The position numbers and the translations under genes were made by a program. The notes beneath the pieces were generated by a model. The model made no database searches, was not told the DNA's origin, and saw only the letters and a program-made list of their open reading frames with translations. From Phytobacter ursingii (GTDB lineage: Bacteria > Pseudomonadota > Gammaproteobacteria > Enterobacterales > Enterobacteriaceae): a DNA stretch of 64,000 nt. Below, in pieces: positions 33,522 through 42,354 of the stretch. Numbering within the stretch: position 1 is the stretch's first letter; each line of letters opens with the position of its first letter. The stretch lies in assembly GCA_901456055.1 (NCBI GenBank), contig CABDWT010000019.1, positions 310,001 to 374,000 of the forward strand, read 5' to 3'.

Positions 33522-33535
33522 TTGATTTTAATCAT
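33522..33535 (+). promoter_or_regulatory. FNR box upstream of dcuC
   Basis: TTGATTTTAATCAT, one mismatch from the FNR consensus TTGAT-N4-ATCAA, centred about 95 nt before the dcuC start codon. dcuC is a known FNR-activated anaerobic gene in E. coli, so function is very plausible. Confidence 0.8.
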
Positions 33536-33623
33536 CTACTCTTTAGCGGTTATTCGGCACATTGCATTTCTTCCTTTTCCGGCAGTCATTTTTCTTGTTC
33601 TTTACCCTTGGATCCAGAACATT

Positions 33624-34997
33624 ATGTTAACGTTTATTGAACTTCTGATTGGCGTCGTGGTAATTGTGGGTGTCGCACGCTATATCATTAAAGGTTACTC
33701 TGCCACCGGCGTGCTGTTTGTCGGCGGTCTGACGTTGTTAATCGTCAGTGCGCTGATGGGACACAAAGTCCTGCCGGGGAGCGCTACCAGCACGGGTTAC
33801 ACCGCTACAGACATCGTTGAATACATCAAAATCTTGCTGATGAGCCGCGGTGGCGACCTGGGCATGATGATCATGATGCTGTGTGGGTTTGCCGCTTATA
33901 TGACCCATATCGGCGCCAACGACATGGTCGTTAAGCTCGCTTCCCGACCGCTGCGTTTCATTAACTCGCCCTATTTATTAATGATCGCCGCCTATTTTGT
34001 CGCTTGCCTGATGTCCCTGGCGGTCTCCTCCGCTACCGGGCTTGGCGTATTACTAATGGCAACGCTCTTCCCGGTAATGGTGAACGTAGGGATAAGCCGC
34101 GGGGCCGCCGCTGCTATTTGCGCCTCTCCGGCGGCGATTATTTTATCCCCCACCTCAGGGGATGTGGTATTGGCCGCGAAAGCGGCAGAGATGCCGCTCA
34201 TCGACTTCGCGTTCAAAACTACGCTGCCGATCTCCATCGCTGCCATTATCTTTATGGCCATCGCGCACTATTTCTGGCAGCGCTACCTGGATAAAAAAGA
34301 GAACATCACCGCAGAGATGCTGGATGTGAAAGACATCACCACCACTGCGCCGTCTTTCTACGCCATTCTGCCGTTTACGCCGATCATCGGGGTGCTGATT
34401 TTCGACGGGAAATGGGGACCGGAACTCCATATCATCACTATCCTGGTGATCTGCATGCTGCTCGCCGCAGTGCTGGAGTTTTTGCGCGGTTTCAATACGC
34501 AGAACGTCTTTTCCGGTCTGGAAGTGGCCTATCGCGGCATGGCCGATGCGTTTGCTGGCGTGGTAATGCTGTTAGTTGCCGCCGGCGTCTTCGCACAGGG
34601 GCTCAGCACGATTGGTTTTATCCAGAGTCTGATCTCCATTGCCACCTCGTTTGGTTCCGCCAGTATCATTCTGATGCTGGTGCTGGTCATTCTCACCATG
34701 CTGGCGGCGATGACGACGGGTTCCGGTAACGCACCTTTCTACGCGTTTGTGGAAATGATCCCCAAACTGGCACACGAGTCAGGTATCAACCCGGCTTACC
34801 TCTCGATTCCGATGCTGCAGGCTTCTAACCTTGGTCGCACCATTTCCCCGGTGTCCGGCGTGGTGGTTGCCGTTGCAGGTATGGCCAATATTTCTCCGTT
34901 TGAAGTGGTAAAACGGACATCAGTACCGGTCATTGTGGGTCTGATTGTGGTGATCGTGGCGACAGAAATCCTGGTTCCAGGCGCCGCCGTGCATTAA
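33624..34997 (+). CDS. dcuC: Anaerobic C4-dicarboxylate transporter DcuC
   Basis: Inner-membrane succinate efflux/C4-dicarboxylate exchanger used in fermentation. 457 aa from ATG 33624 (MLTFIELLIGVVVIVG); upstream in-frame codons are rejected because E. coli DcuC begins here. About 12 hydrophobic helices; conserved SPAAIILSPTSGDVVLAA and GNAPFYAFVEMIPK. C terminus slightly shorter than in E. coli. Followed by a terminator, then rna; the dpiAB-cit genes found here in E. coli are missing. Confidence 0.95.
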   Translation: MLTFIELLIGVVVIVGVARYIIKGYSATGVLFVGGLTLLIVSALMGHKVLPGSATSTGYTATDIVEYIKILLMSRGGDLGMMIMMLCGFAAYMTHIGANDMVVKLASRPLRFINSPYLLMIAAYFVACLMSLAVSSATGLGVLLMATLFPVMVNVGISRGAAAAICASPAAIILSPTSGDVVLAAKAAEMPLIDFAFKTTLPISIAAIIFMAIAHYFWQRYLDKKENITAEMLDVKDITTTAPSFYAILPFTPIIGVLIFDGKWGPELHIITILVICMLLAAVLEFLRGFNTQNVFSGLEVAYRGMADAFAGVVMLLVAAGVFAQGLSTIGFIQSLISIATSFGSASIILMLVLVILTMLAAMTTGSGNAPFYAFVEMIPKLAHESGINPAYLSIPMLQASNLGRTISPVSGVVVAVAGMANISPFEVVKRTSVPVIVGLIVVIVATEILVPGAAVH

Positions 34998-35018
34998 CAG
35001 TCTGTTCAGACATAACGC

Positions 35019-35043
35019 AAAAAGCGCCCATCCGGCGCTTTTT
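35019..35043 (+). terminator. Terminator of dcuC
   Basis: AAAAAGCGCC CATCC GGCGCTTTTT, followed by GTGCTTT. Confidence 0.88.
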
Positions 35044-35094
35044 GTGCTTTAATAACTTACGGAAATTATCTAAACACATTCATCAGGATCAGAA

Positions 35095-35904
35095 ATGTTC
35101 AGAAAGGGACTCGTCGCCAGTCTGGGTGTCGCCATGGCGATGCTGTCGCTCCCCCCCGTTCACGCTGCCCCACTCGAGCCCAAACAGTACGGTGATTTTG
35201 ACCGCTACGTGCTTGCACTTTCGTGGCAAACCGGTTTTTGCCAAAGTCAGCATGACCATGGGGGGCGCGAGCCGGAAGAATGCCGGCTGCAAAAAGAACT
35301 ACCGCAAAAAATCGATTTTCTGACCGTTCACGGTCTGTGGCCCGGCCTGCCGAAATCCATTGCGGCACGCGGTGTGGATGAGAAGCGCTGGATGCGATAT
35401 GGCTGCGCCACGCGCCCTGTTCCCAATATGCCTGAGGCGAAAATCAGCCAGAAATGTTCTGCCGCTGAAACCGGGATGTCACTGGAAATGGCGAACAAGC
35501 TCAACTCGGTTATGCCCGGCGCTGGCGGCTCGTCTTGTCTTGAACGTTACGAATATGCCAAACACGGCGTTTGCTTCGGTTTCGATCCGGACGCCTTATT
35601 CGGGACGATGGTGCGTCTGAATCAGGAAGTGAAAAGCAGTGCGCCGGGGCTTTTTCTGGCAAACAACTACGGTAAACACGTAAGCCGTAGCGATTTTGAC
35701 GCCGCCGTTGCTAAGGCCTGGGGAGTTAATAGTGTTAAAGCTGTAAAACTGAACTGTAGCGGTAATCCGGCGTATCTGACCGAAATGCAAATCGCCATTG
35801 ACGCGCGGGCTATCAATGAGCCGCTTTCTGCAAAATCCCTGCTGGCGCAACCCCATCCGGGAAACTGCGGAAATGACTTTATTATCGACAGCGTCGGTTA
35901 TTAA
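35095..35904 (+). CDS. rna: RNase I (periplasmic, T2 family)
   Basis: Non-specific endoribonuclease exported to the periplasm. 269 aa. Signal peptide to about residue 23 (PPVHA/APLE). Catalytic segments CAS I FLTVHGLWPG (about 78-87) and CAS II LERYEYAKHGVC (about 148-159) supply the His/Glu/His set; paired cysteines are conserved. N-terminal 25 residues diverge from E. coli, as usual for signal peptides. Confidence 0.95.
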   Translation: MFRKGLVASLGVAMAMLSLPPVHAAPLEPKQYGDFDRYVLALSWQTGFCQSQHDHGGREPEECRLQKELPQKIDFLTVHGLWPGLPKSIAARGVDEKRWMRYGCATRPVPNMPEAKISQKCSAAETGMSLEMANKLNSVMPGAGGSSCLERYEYAKHGVCFGFDPDALFGTMVRLNQEVKSSAPGLFLANNYGKHVSRSDFDAAVAKAWGVNSVKAVKLNCSGNPAYLTEMQIAIDARAINEPLSAKSLLAQPHPGNCGNDFIIDSVGY

Positions 35905-35995
35905 TACCGCCCCTTCGGCTTAAAGACATAAACCCGGCAAATGTGAGCTAAGTCACTTCAAAGTTGTGTGCAGTCTCAGTATCATCCGAAGAGTT

Positions 35996-36030
35996 AAACC
36001 CTCGCTGCCAGACGGCGAGGGTTTTTCTTT
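35996..36030 (+). terminator. Intrinsic terminator upstream of rnk (possible rnk-leader attenuator)
   Basis: Perfect 10-bp stem AAACCCTCGC/GCGAGGGTTT, T5 tail, 92 nt after rna and 44 nt before rnk. It can simply terminate rna. A gamma-proteobacterial 'rnk leader' with a terminator ahead of rnk has been proposed as an attenuator; from the sequence I cannot tell which role applies, and a promoter-like TATCAT at 35980 leaves little leader. Confidence 0.7.
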
Positions 36031-36073
36031 GGATTAATCTGGCGGGATTTCGCCTCATGACATGGAGTAATAG

Positions 36074-36484
36074 ATGTCCAGACCTGCAATTATCATCAAT
36101 GAACTTGACGCTGAGCGCATTGACCGTCTGCTGGAGCAACCCGCTCATGCCAGTCTGCCGGTCGCGAAGGTGCTGAATGACGAACTGGATCGCGCGCAGA
36201 TGTGCGCGCCCGAAGCGATGCCAGCCAACGTGGTAACCATGAACAGCACGGTAACATTCCGTGAGTTGAAAAGCGGTGAGATCCGCACACGAACCCTCGT
36301 CTATCCGGCGCAAATGACCGATAGCGCGACGCAACTGTCCGTGATGGCGCCAGTCGGCGCTGCGTTACTGGGATTACGGGTCGGCGATAGCATCCACTGG
36401 GAACTCCCCGGCGGTGCGACCACCGATCTCGAAGTGCTGGAGTTAATCTACCAGCCAGAAGCCGCTGGCGAATATCTGCGCTAA
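36074..36484 (+). CDS. rnk: Regulator of nucleoside diphosphate kinase / RNA polymerase-binding Rnk
   Basis: 136-aa Gre-factor-like protein: short N-terminal coiled coil (about 1-45) and C-terminal FKBP-like GreA/B domain (about 50-130), which binds RNA polymerase. Sequence [22 protein letters not shown] is typical. Followed by its own terminator. Confidence 0.95.
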   Translation: MSRPAIIINELDAERIDRLLEQPAHASLPVAKVLNDELDRAQMCAPEAMPANVVTMNSTVTFRELKSGEIRTRTLVYPAQMTDSATQLSVMAPVGAALLGLRVGDSIHWELPGGATTDLEVLELIYQPEAAGEYLR

Positions 36485-36501
36485 GCACGCCATACGCTGT
36501 T

Positions 36502-36529
36502 AAGAGGATGCATACCGCATCCTCTTTTC
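36502..36529 (+). terminator. Terminator of rnk
   Basis: Ten-bp stem AAGAGGATGC/GCATCCTCTT with a five-base loop and TTCC tail. Confidence 0.85.
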
Positions 36530-36618
36530 CTTTCCTGGGTTACCTCACCCGAATGTCGCATATCTTTGTCCCGATCAGGCTTCTATTGTGGTAAGAGGTT
36601 TTTGCCCAGGGTTCGCAT

Positions 36619-36708
36619 ATGAGCGAAACATGGATCATCACCCTTATCTATTTGATCGTGGTGGCGATTATCGTCGCAGCCGTGCTCTATCTCGAACGGC
36701 GCTGGTAA
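36619..36708 (+). CDS. Putative 29-residue single-pass membrane protein
   Basis: ATG-started frame encoding MSETWIITLIYLIVVAIIVA followed by AVLYLERRW. One continuous hydrophobic helix (about 5-24) with an acidic N side and a basic ERRW end, the architecture of validated enterobacterial small membrane proteins. AGGG lies about seven nt upstream as a modest ribosome-binding site. It follows the rnk terminator, so it needs its own promoter, which I could not place with confidence. I do not recognise the sequence; function unknown. Confidence 0.5.
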   Translation: MSETWIITLIYLIVVAIIVAAVLYLERRW

Positions 36709-36842
36709 CGTCCGATCATTCCGTAAAGTCATCCATCTCCACTTAAACTCCAGGTCAAATAAATAATTGCCAGCGACGTAGCAGAATCACGCGGTCATAC
36801 CTGCTGAAATACCCGTGACATAATCTACAGGGAGACACGTTT

Positions 36843-37271
36843 ATGTATCAGACAATCATTATGCCGGTAGATGTTTTTGAAATGGAGTTAAGCGACAAAG
36901 CCGTGCGCCACGCCGAGTTCCTTGCTCAGGACACGGGGGTCATCCATTTACTGCACGTTTTGCCAGCTTCTTCCAGCCTGAGCCTGCACCGATTCGCTGC
37001 AGATATTCGTCGTTTTGAAGAACATTTGCAGCATGAAGCGCAAACCCGCCTGACCACGATGGTAAGTCACTTTTCAATTAGCCCTGAGCGTATCCGCACC
37101 CATGTCCGTCTGGGAAGCGTACGCGATGTGGTCAATGAGTTAGCAGAAGAGTTACATGCGGACATGGTGGTGATTGGTTCGCGTAACCCCTCTATCACTA
37201 CCCATTTGCTGGGGTCAAACGCGTCAAGCGTTGTGCGCCATGCGCACATTCCGGTGCTGGTTGTACGGTAA
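36843..37271 (+). CDS. uspG: Universal stress protein UspG
   Basis: Cytoplasmic Usp-family nucleotide-binding protein (UP12), 142 aa. Starts [20 protein letters not shown] and has the ATP-binding glycine motif [19 protein letters not shown] (about 117-135). GGGAGA Shine-Dalgarno. Convergent with ahpF. In E. coli K-12 ybdR lies between rnk and uspG; here it does not. Confidence 0.95.
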   Translation: MYQTIIMPVDVFEMELSDKAVRHAEFLAQDTGVIHLLHVLPASSSLSLHRFAADIRRFEEHLQHEAQTRLTTMVSHFSISPERIRTHVRLGSVRDVVNELAEELHADMVVIGSRNPSITTHLLGSNASSVVRHAHIPVLVVR

Positions 37272-37300
37272 AAAAAGAGGCTGCCAGTGGCAGCCTCTTG
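37271..37300 (-). terminator. Terminator of ahpF (shared with uspG 3' end)
   Basis: Perfect 11-bp stem AAGAGGCTGCC/GGCAGCCTCTT, AGT loop. Read on the minus strand it ends in a T7 run, so it serves ahpCF; on the plus strand the tail is weaker. Confidence 0.88.
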
Positions 37301-37334
37301 ATTATTGCAGGTGTAGTCTTACTTTCTTCTTATG

Positions 37335-38900
37335 TTATGCACGCTTTGTACGGATCAGGTAGTCGAATGCGCTCAGAGAGGCTTTCGCTCCTTCACCGGT
37401 GGCGATAATAATTTGCTTGTACGGCACCGTCGTGCAGTCACCCGCAGCGAACACGCCTTTGACGCTGGTTTCACATTTCGCGTCAATGATGATCTCGCCC
37501 ATACGGTTGCGCTCAATAGCACCTTCCAGCCAGGTGGTATTCGGCAGTAAACCAATCTGCACGAAGATACCGGCCAGCGCGATATGATGCACATCGCCGC
37601 TCACGCGATCGCGATACTCAATACCCGTCAGTTTGCTGCCATCGCCTTTAACTTCGGTGGTTTGCGCATTCAAAATGATGTCAACATTACCGAGGCTACG
37701 CACTTTATCCTGCAGCACCTGATCTGCTTTCATCTCGGGCGCAAACTCCAGCAGGGTGACATGTTCAACAATACCCGCCAGATCGATGGCAGCTTCCACG
37801 CCGGAGTTACCGCCGCCGATGACCGCTACACGCTTACCTTTAAACAGCGGACCATCACAGTGCGGGCAGTAGGTCACCCCTTTGGTGCGATACTGTTCTT
37901 CGCCCGGCACGTTCATGTTGCGCCACTTTGCCCCGGTCGCAATGATGATACTGCGTGCTTTCAACACCGCACCCGATGCAGTTTCAATCTGATGCAGCCC
38001 CCCTTCCACCGCAGCCGGCGTCAGTTTGGTCGCACTTTGCGAATCAATCACATCAACGTCGTATTCCGAAACATGCGCTTTCAGCGCGCCCGCCAGTTTT
38101 TGGCCTTCGGTCTTCGGCACAGAGATATAGTTTTCGATGTCTACAGTGTCCAGCACCTGGCCACCAAAACGCTCACCCATCAACCCGGTACGGATACCTT
38201 TACGTGCGGAGTAAACCGCTGCCGCCGCACCAGACGGGCCGGAACCGACAATCAGCACATCATACGCATCACGCTTATTCAGTTCTTCCGCTGCACGTTT
38301 TTCCGCGCCAGTATCAATTTTTGCCACGATTTCAGCCAGCGTCATACGCCCCTGACCGAACTCTTTACCATTAACGAAGACTGCCGGAACACCCATCACA
38401 TTACGGTCAGTGATTTCATTCTGGTACGTGCCGCCATCAATAGCCGTATGTTTGATACGCGGGTTCAGCACCGCCATCAGGTTAAGCGCCTGTACGACAT
38501 CCGGGCAGTTATGGCAAGTCAGCGAGTAATACGTTTCAAACTCAAAATCACCGTCAATATCACGAATTTGCTCGAGCAAAGATTGCGCTTCTTTAGATGG
38601 GTGCCCACCGGTCCACAGCAGCGCCAGCACCAGAGAGGTGAATTCATGGCCCAGCGGCGAACCCGCAAAACGCGGCCCCTGGCTTGAACCGGGGTTGGTA
38701 ATCAGGAAGGACGGCTTGCGCACTGCCAGCGTGTTATCTTCTTTGAAAGAGACTTTGTCTGACAGTTCAGCAATTTCAGCCAACAGTTCCTTGATTTCTG
38801 CCGATCTGGCGCTGTCATCCAGCGTGGCAATCAGCTCAACAGGTTTGGTCAGTTTCTCAAGGTAAGCCTTGAGCTGCGTTTTCATGTTTGTGTCGAGCAT
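37335..38900 (-). CDS. ahpF: Alkyl hydroperoxide reductase subunit F
   Basis: NADH:peroxiredoxin flavoprotein reductase that recycles AhpC. 521 aa, full length. N-terminal tandem thioredoxin-fold domain with CHNC (129-132), then FAD Rossmann [10 protein letters not shown] (about 217), second redox pair CPHC (345-348), NADH Rossmann GGGNSG, and FAD motif [10 protein letters not shown]. Downstream of ahpC on the minus strand; the 245-nt gap contains an ERIC element. Confidence 0.97.
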   Translation of the reverse strand: MLDTNMKTQLKAYLEKLTKPVELIATLDDSARSAEIKELLAEIAELSDKVSFKEDNTLAVRKPSFLITNPGSSQGPRFAGSPLGHEFTSLVLALLWTGGHPSKEAQSLLEQIRDIDGDFEFETYYSLTCHNCPDVVQALNLMAVLNPRIKHTAIDGGTYQNEITDRNVMGVPAVFVNGKEFGQGRMTLAEIVAKIDTGAEKRAAEELNKRDAYDVLIVGSGPSGAAAAVYSARKGIRTGLMGERFGGQVLDTVDIENYISVPKTEGQKLAGALKAHVSEYDVDVIDSQSATKLTPAAVEGGLHQIETASGAVLKARSIIIATGAKWRNMNVPGEEQYRTKGVTYCPHCDGPLFKGKRVAVIGGGNSGVEAAIDLAGIVEHVTLLEFAPEMKADQVLQDKVRSLGNVDIILNAQTTEVKGDGSKLTGIEYRDRVSGDVHHIALAGIFVQIGLLPNTTWLEGAIERNRMGEIIIDAKCETSVKGVFAAGDCTTVPYKQIIIATGEGAKASLSAFDYLIRTKRA

Positions 38901-39020
38901 TTTTAATCTCCTGGGCTTAAAACATCATCATGCAAGCTGCCTTATTACGGCGGCCCCAATGCAACTTGAATCATGGTGCGCGGGAATAAAATGGGCGCAA
39001 AAGCGCCCATTAACAGACTA

Positions 39021-39145
39021 ATTCGCAAGAATTTCGTGTTACAGGAAGGCGGCAAGCTTATGAATCCCCGGGAGCTTACTAATGTAAGTGACCGGGGTGA
39101 TTAAGCGCAGCCAACGCACCTGTAGCAAGAAAGGCGTCGCGAATT
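39021..39145. repeat. ERIC element between ahpC and ahpF
   Basis: About 125 nt matching the ERIC consensus by eye: CAGGAAGGCGGCAAG, then the central palindrome TGAATCCCCGGGAGCTTAC / GTAAGTGACCGGGGTGA and the right half GCAGCCAACGCACCTG. It starts right after the ahpC stop codon. Termini are diverged. ERIC elements are non-autonomous and often transcribed within operons, here inside the ahpCF mRNA, where they may alter its stability. Confidence 0.88.
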
Positions 39146-39709
39146 TTAGATTTTGCCAACCAGGTCCAGGGACGGAGCCAAGGTCGCGTCGCCTTCTTTC
39201 CACTTAGCCGGGCATACTTCGCCTGGGTGGGAAGCAACATACTGTGCGGCTTTGATTTTACGCAGCAGGTCAGATGCGTCGCGGCCGATACCTTCAGCGG
39301 TAACTTCGATAGCCTGGATGATACCCTGCGGGTCAACGATGAAGGTGCCACGGTCAGCCAGACCTTCGTCTTCACGCATGATTTCAAAGTTACGGGTCAG
39401 GGCGCCAGTCGGGTCGCCGATCATCGCGTATTTGATTTTAGCGATGGTGTCAGAACTGCTATGCCATGCTTTATGCGTAAAGTGGGTGTCAGTAGAAACA
39501 GAGTAAACGTCAACGCCCAGTTTCTGCAGCTCTTCGTAATGGTCAGCGACGTCACCCAGTTCAGTCGGGCATACAAAAGTGAAGTCAGCCGGGTAGAAGA
39601 AGAAGACGCTCCAGCGGCCTTCGGTATCTTTCTCAGTAACTTCTACGAACTCACCGTTTTTGAACGCCTGGTTTTTGAAAGGTTTAATTTTGGTGTTAAT
39701 TAAAGACAT
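39146..39709 (-). CDS. ahpC: Alkyl hydroperoxide reductase subunit C (peroxiredoxin)
   Basis: Typical 2-Cys peroxiredoxin, decamer, main scavenger of endogenous H2O2. 187 aa. Peroxidatic Cys in FTFVCPTE (Cys47 counting Met), resolving Cys in EVCPAKW (about 166). SD GGAGG ahead of ATG. The upstream DNA (TTTGATAATGC…GCATTAGCC) resembles the E. coli OxyR-activated ahpC promoter, so OxyR control is inferred. Confidence 0.97.
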   Translation of the reverse strand: MSLINTKIKPFKNQAFKNGEFVEVTEKDTEGRWSVFFFYPADFTFVCPTELGDVADHYEELQKLGVDVYSVSTDTHFTHKAWHSSSDTIAKIKYAMIGDPTGALTRNFEIMREDEGLADRGTFIVDPQGIIQAIEVTAEGIGRDASDLLRKIKAAQYVASHPGEVCPAKWKEGDATLAPSLDLVGKI

Positions 39710-39871
39710 CTATACTTCCTCCGTGTTTTCGTTGAGGTGTAAGTTAACGATTTTTTTCCGACTCGGCTAATGCGTTTGCATTATCAAATCAATAAGCGTT
39801 AGCTAACAACTCGCACAAAACTGTTTAATGTACCGTACATGAACGAGCGTAAAGTTGACGGGGATCCCATC

Positions 39872-39908
39872 GGTAAAAAAACAAAAAAGCCACCTCACGG
39901 GTGGCTTT
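39872..39908 (-). terminator. Orphan minus-strand intrinsic terminator
   Basis: Stem AAAGCCACC/GGTGGCTTT with a five-base loop and a long T-rich tail on the minus strand only; belongs to no annotated gene. Confidence 0.8.
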
Positions 39909-39991
39909 AGACCTGAAATACCCGCGGGTGCTTCAGCGCCAGTCGTACTGGCATCACGTTGTGCGGCAAGGAAAAAATTGTCGCACAGACG
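39872..39991 (-). ncRNA. Candidate small RNA in the ahpC-dsbG spacer
   Basis: On the minus strand a promoter-like TTGTTA-17 bp-TGTAAT (-10 at 40003-39998) is followed about 120 nt later by a good intrinsic terminator (AAGCCACC CGTGA GGTGGCTT then T6GT7). No open frame or known gene uses it and transcription would end before the ahpC promoter. Structure and signals are seen; that it is expressed is inference. Confidence 0.45.
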
Positions 39992-40106
39992 GTGAGGATT
40001 ACAACACTCTCGCTGCCACATAACAATGCACGGGATGCAGATACTGTCTATGGTTGTGATAGGTTTTACCGTCATCAACATTATCTCATTGTTACATAAG
40101 GTTTTT

Positions 40107-40850
40107 ATGCTTAAACGTCTACTCGCACTTTCGCTTCTTTCTTTTTACGTTCAGGCAGAAGAGCTTCCTGCACCTGTACAAGCCATTGAAAAACAAGGTA
40201 TCACAATCATTAAATCTTTCGATGCGCCAGGTGGTATGAAAGGTTATCTCGGGAAATATCAGGATATGGGCGTCACCATTTATGTCACGCCGGACGGCAA
40301 ACAGGCAATTTCAGGCTACATGTACGATACCGCCGGAACCAACCTGAGTGAGAAAATGATTCAGGATGAGATCTACTCTCCGGCAGGTCGAGCGCTCTGG
40401 CAGCAGATGGAAAAATCAACGTGGATACTTGATGGTAAAAAGGACGCGCCACGGGTGATCTACGTTTTTGCCGATCCGTTCTGTCCGTATTGCAGCCGTT
40501 TCTGGCAACAGTCACGTCCATGGGTTGAAAGCGGTAAAGTACAAATCCGTACGTTATTGGTTGGGGTCATCAAACCCGAAAGCCCTGCGGCAGCGGCAGC
40601 CATTTTGAGTGATAGCGACCCGGCCAAAAAATGGCATGACTACGAGCAATCCCTCGGGAAAATGACGTTTGATTTACCCAAAACCGTCCCTCCGAAGATC
40701 ATGAATGTATTGAAAGGTAACCAAACGTTAATGGACGAATTGGGCGCCAACGCCACACCAGCCATTTACTACATGAATAAAGATAATGTGCTGCAGCAGG
40801 AGGTTGGGCTCCCTGACGAGGAAAAGATGAAGCTGATTTTGGGCGAATAA
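40107..40850 (+). CDS. dsbG: Periplasmic disulfide isomerase/chaperone DsbG
   Basis: Protects single cysteines from sulfenylation and isomerises disulfides; recycled by DsbD. 247 aa from ATG 40107 (SD ATAAGG); upstream in-frame codons are rejected. Signal peptide cut after YVQA (17). Dimerisation domain about 18-80, thioredoxin domain with CPYC (126-129) and the cis-Pro loop NATPAIYYM. Divergent from the candidate sRNA and ahpC, as in E. coli, where dsbG is an OxyR target. Confidence 0.95.
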   Translation: MLKRLLALSLLSFYVQAEELPAPVQAIEKQGITIIKSFDAPGGMKGYLGKYQDMGVTIYVTPDGKQAISGYMYDTAGTNLSEKMIQDEIYSPAGRALWQQMEKSTWILDGKKDAPRVIYVFADPFCPYCSRFWQQSRPWVESGKVQIRTLLVGVIKPESPAAAAAILSDSDPAKKWHDYEQSLGKMTFDLPKTVPPKIMNVLKGNQTLMDELGANATPAIYYMNKDNVLQQEVGLPDEEKMKLILGE

Positions 40851-40885
40851 AGGTAAAAAAGACCACAAAAGTGTTAAAAATTCAG

Positions 40886-40938
40886 CCGGAGAAATACATC
40901 ACTGAGAATTATGATTATTTCTCCGGAATTGTTTTTTC
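40886..40938 (+). terminator. Terminator of dsbG
   Basis: Ten-bp stem CCGGAGAAAT/ATTTCTCCGG with a 21-nt loop and the tail TTGTTTTTT. The following 190 bases to ybdN are notably AT-rich and hold no gene. Confidence 0.75.
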
Positions 40939-41124
40939 GTTACCAATCATAAATTCTCGTTGCAAAACAGTGATAAATAAAACAAAAACACAATGCTAGT
41001 GAATACAAACAATTCAAATCATTTAATATAATTATATCATTGAAATCTATAACAAATTAAAGATTAACTCTTTGTTTAATTTCATTATCATTTCCAGTCT
41101 GATTAGATAATCGCCTGGGGTTAA

Positions 41125-42354
41125 TTGACGGTGAAAATTGATAAACAAATTCTGGAACAGGATGTTCTGGACGCCAGTATGGAAAGGATTAAATGGACAT
41201 TAGAAAACTTCCAGAAAGTATGTATTTCTTTTTCTGGCGGAAAAGATTCCAGTATTATGCTCAATCTGACGGCACAACTCGCACGCCAGATGAAAAAGAA
41301 AATCAGCATTTTATTTATCGACTGGGAAGCGCAATTCAGCCATACCATTAAATACGTAGAACTCATGCGTACTGAATATAGCGATATCACAGAGCGTTTT
41401 TACTGGATTGCCCTGCCGCTGACCACACAAAATGGCTTATCGCAATTTTCCCCCACCTGGCAATGCTGGCAACCCGGCGTGGAATGGGTACGACAACCCC
41501 CAGAGCATGCCATTACAGATCCTGCCGAATTTCCCTTTTATGAGCACGGGATGACGTTTGAAACCTTTGTCAGTGAATTTGCCGACTGGTTTGCCAACCA
41601 TCGTCCGGCAGCGATGATGATTGGTATTCGTGCTGACGAATCTTACAACCGCTTTATGGCTATTGCGTCGGCCCGCAAAATGCGTTTCGCCGATGATAAG
41701 CCCTGGACTACCGCGGCGCCGCGTGGACATGCCTGGTACATTTACCCAATTTATGACTGGAAAACTGCCGATATCTGGACCTGGTTCGGTAAGACCCAAA
41801 CCCCCTATAACCCCCTATATGATTTGATGTATCAGGCAGGCGTACCTACGCGCTATATGCGTATTTGCGAACCTTTCGGCCCGGAACAACGTCAGGGTCT
41901 GTGGCTCTATCACGTGATCGAGCCTGCGCGTTGGGCAGTGATGTGCGAACGCGTCAGCGGTGTGAGTAGCGGCGGAATTTACGCCGGGCAAGATAACCTC
42001 TTCTATGGTCATCGCAAACTCACAAAGCCGGCCCACTTACGATGGCGGGAGTATGTCCTGTTTTTACTGGATAGCATGCCGGAACAGTCCGCCGAACATT
42101 ACCGCAACAAAATTGCCGTCTACCTGCGCTGGTTCGAAAAACAGGGGATGACGGAGATTCCAGACAGTCAACCCGGCGACGCTGGCGCAAAGGACATCCC
42201 CTCCTGGCGCCGCATCTGCAAGGTACTGCTCAATAACGATTACTGGTGCCGGGCGCTCTCTTTTAGCCCTACCAAAACAAATAATTACAAACGCTATCAC
42301 GAACGAATCAAAAATAAACGCAAGGAGTGGGGAATACTATGCAACAGCGATTAA
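41125..42354 (+). CDS. ybdN: PAPS-reductase-like protein YbdN (DUF3440, IbrA family)
   Basis: Cytoplasmic PP-loop protein, 409 aa: N-type ATP pyrophosphatase motif SGGKDS at 37-42, followed by the PAPS reductase fold and a DUF3440 C-terminal domain with several Cys and aromatic residues. Homologous to IbrA, which with IbrB activates eib genes in E. coli ECOR-9; the biochemical reaction is unknown. Start TTG at 41125 is taken; a GTG two codons on (41131) is better spaced from TGGGG. Overlaps ybdM by 16 nt. Sits next to AT-rich DNA. Confidence 0.88.
   Translation: MTVKIDKQILEQDVLDASMERIKWTLENFQKVCISFSGGKDSSIMLNLTAQLARQMKKKISILFIDWEAQFSHTIKYVELMRTEYSDITERFYWIALPLTTQNGLSQFSPTWQCWQPGVEWVRQPPEHAITDPAEFPFYEHGMTFETFVSEFADWFANHRPAAMMIGIRADESYNRFMAIASARKMRFADDKPWTTAAPRGHAWYIYPIYDWKTADIWTWFGKTQTPYNPLYDLMYQAGVPTRYMRICEPFGPEQRQGLWLYHVIEPARWAVMCERVSGVSSGGIYAGQDNLFYGHRKLTKPAHLRWREYVLFLLDSMPEQSAEHYRNKIAVYLRWFEKQGMTEIPDSQPGDAGAKDIPSWRRICKVLLNNDYWCRALSFSPTKTNNYKRYHERIKNKRKEWGILCNSD

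Noticed and set aside
33197-33640. 147-codon frame upstream of dcuC
   Set aside because: Composition is atypical, no ribosome-binding site, and it covers the FNR box and runs into the dcuC start.
37584-38687. Long plus-strand frame (367 codons) opposite ahpF
   Set aside because: It is the antisense shadow of ahpF, whose protein is a full-length, motif-complete match.
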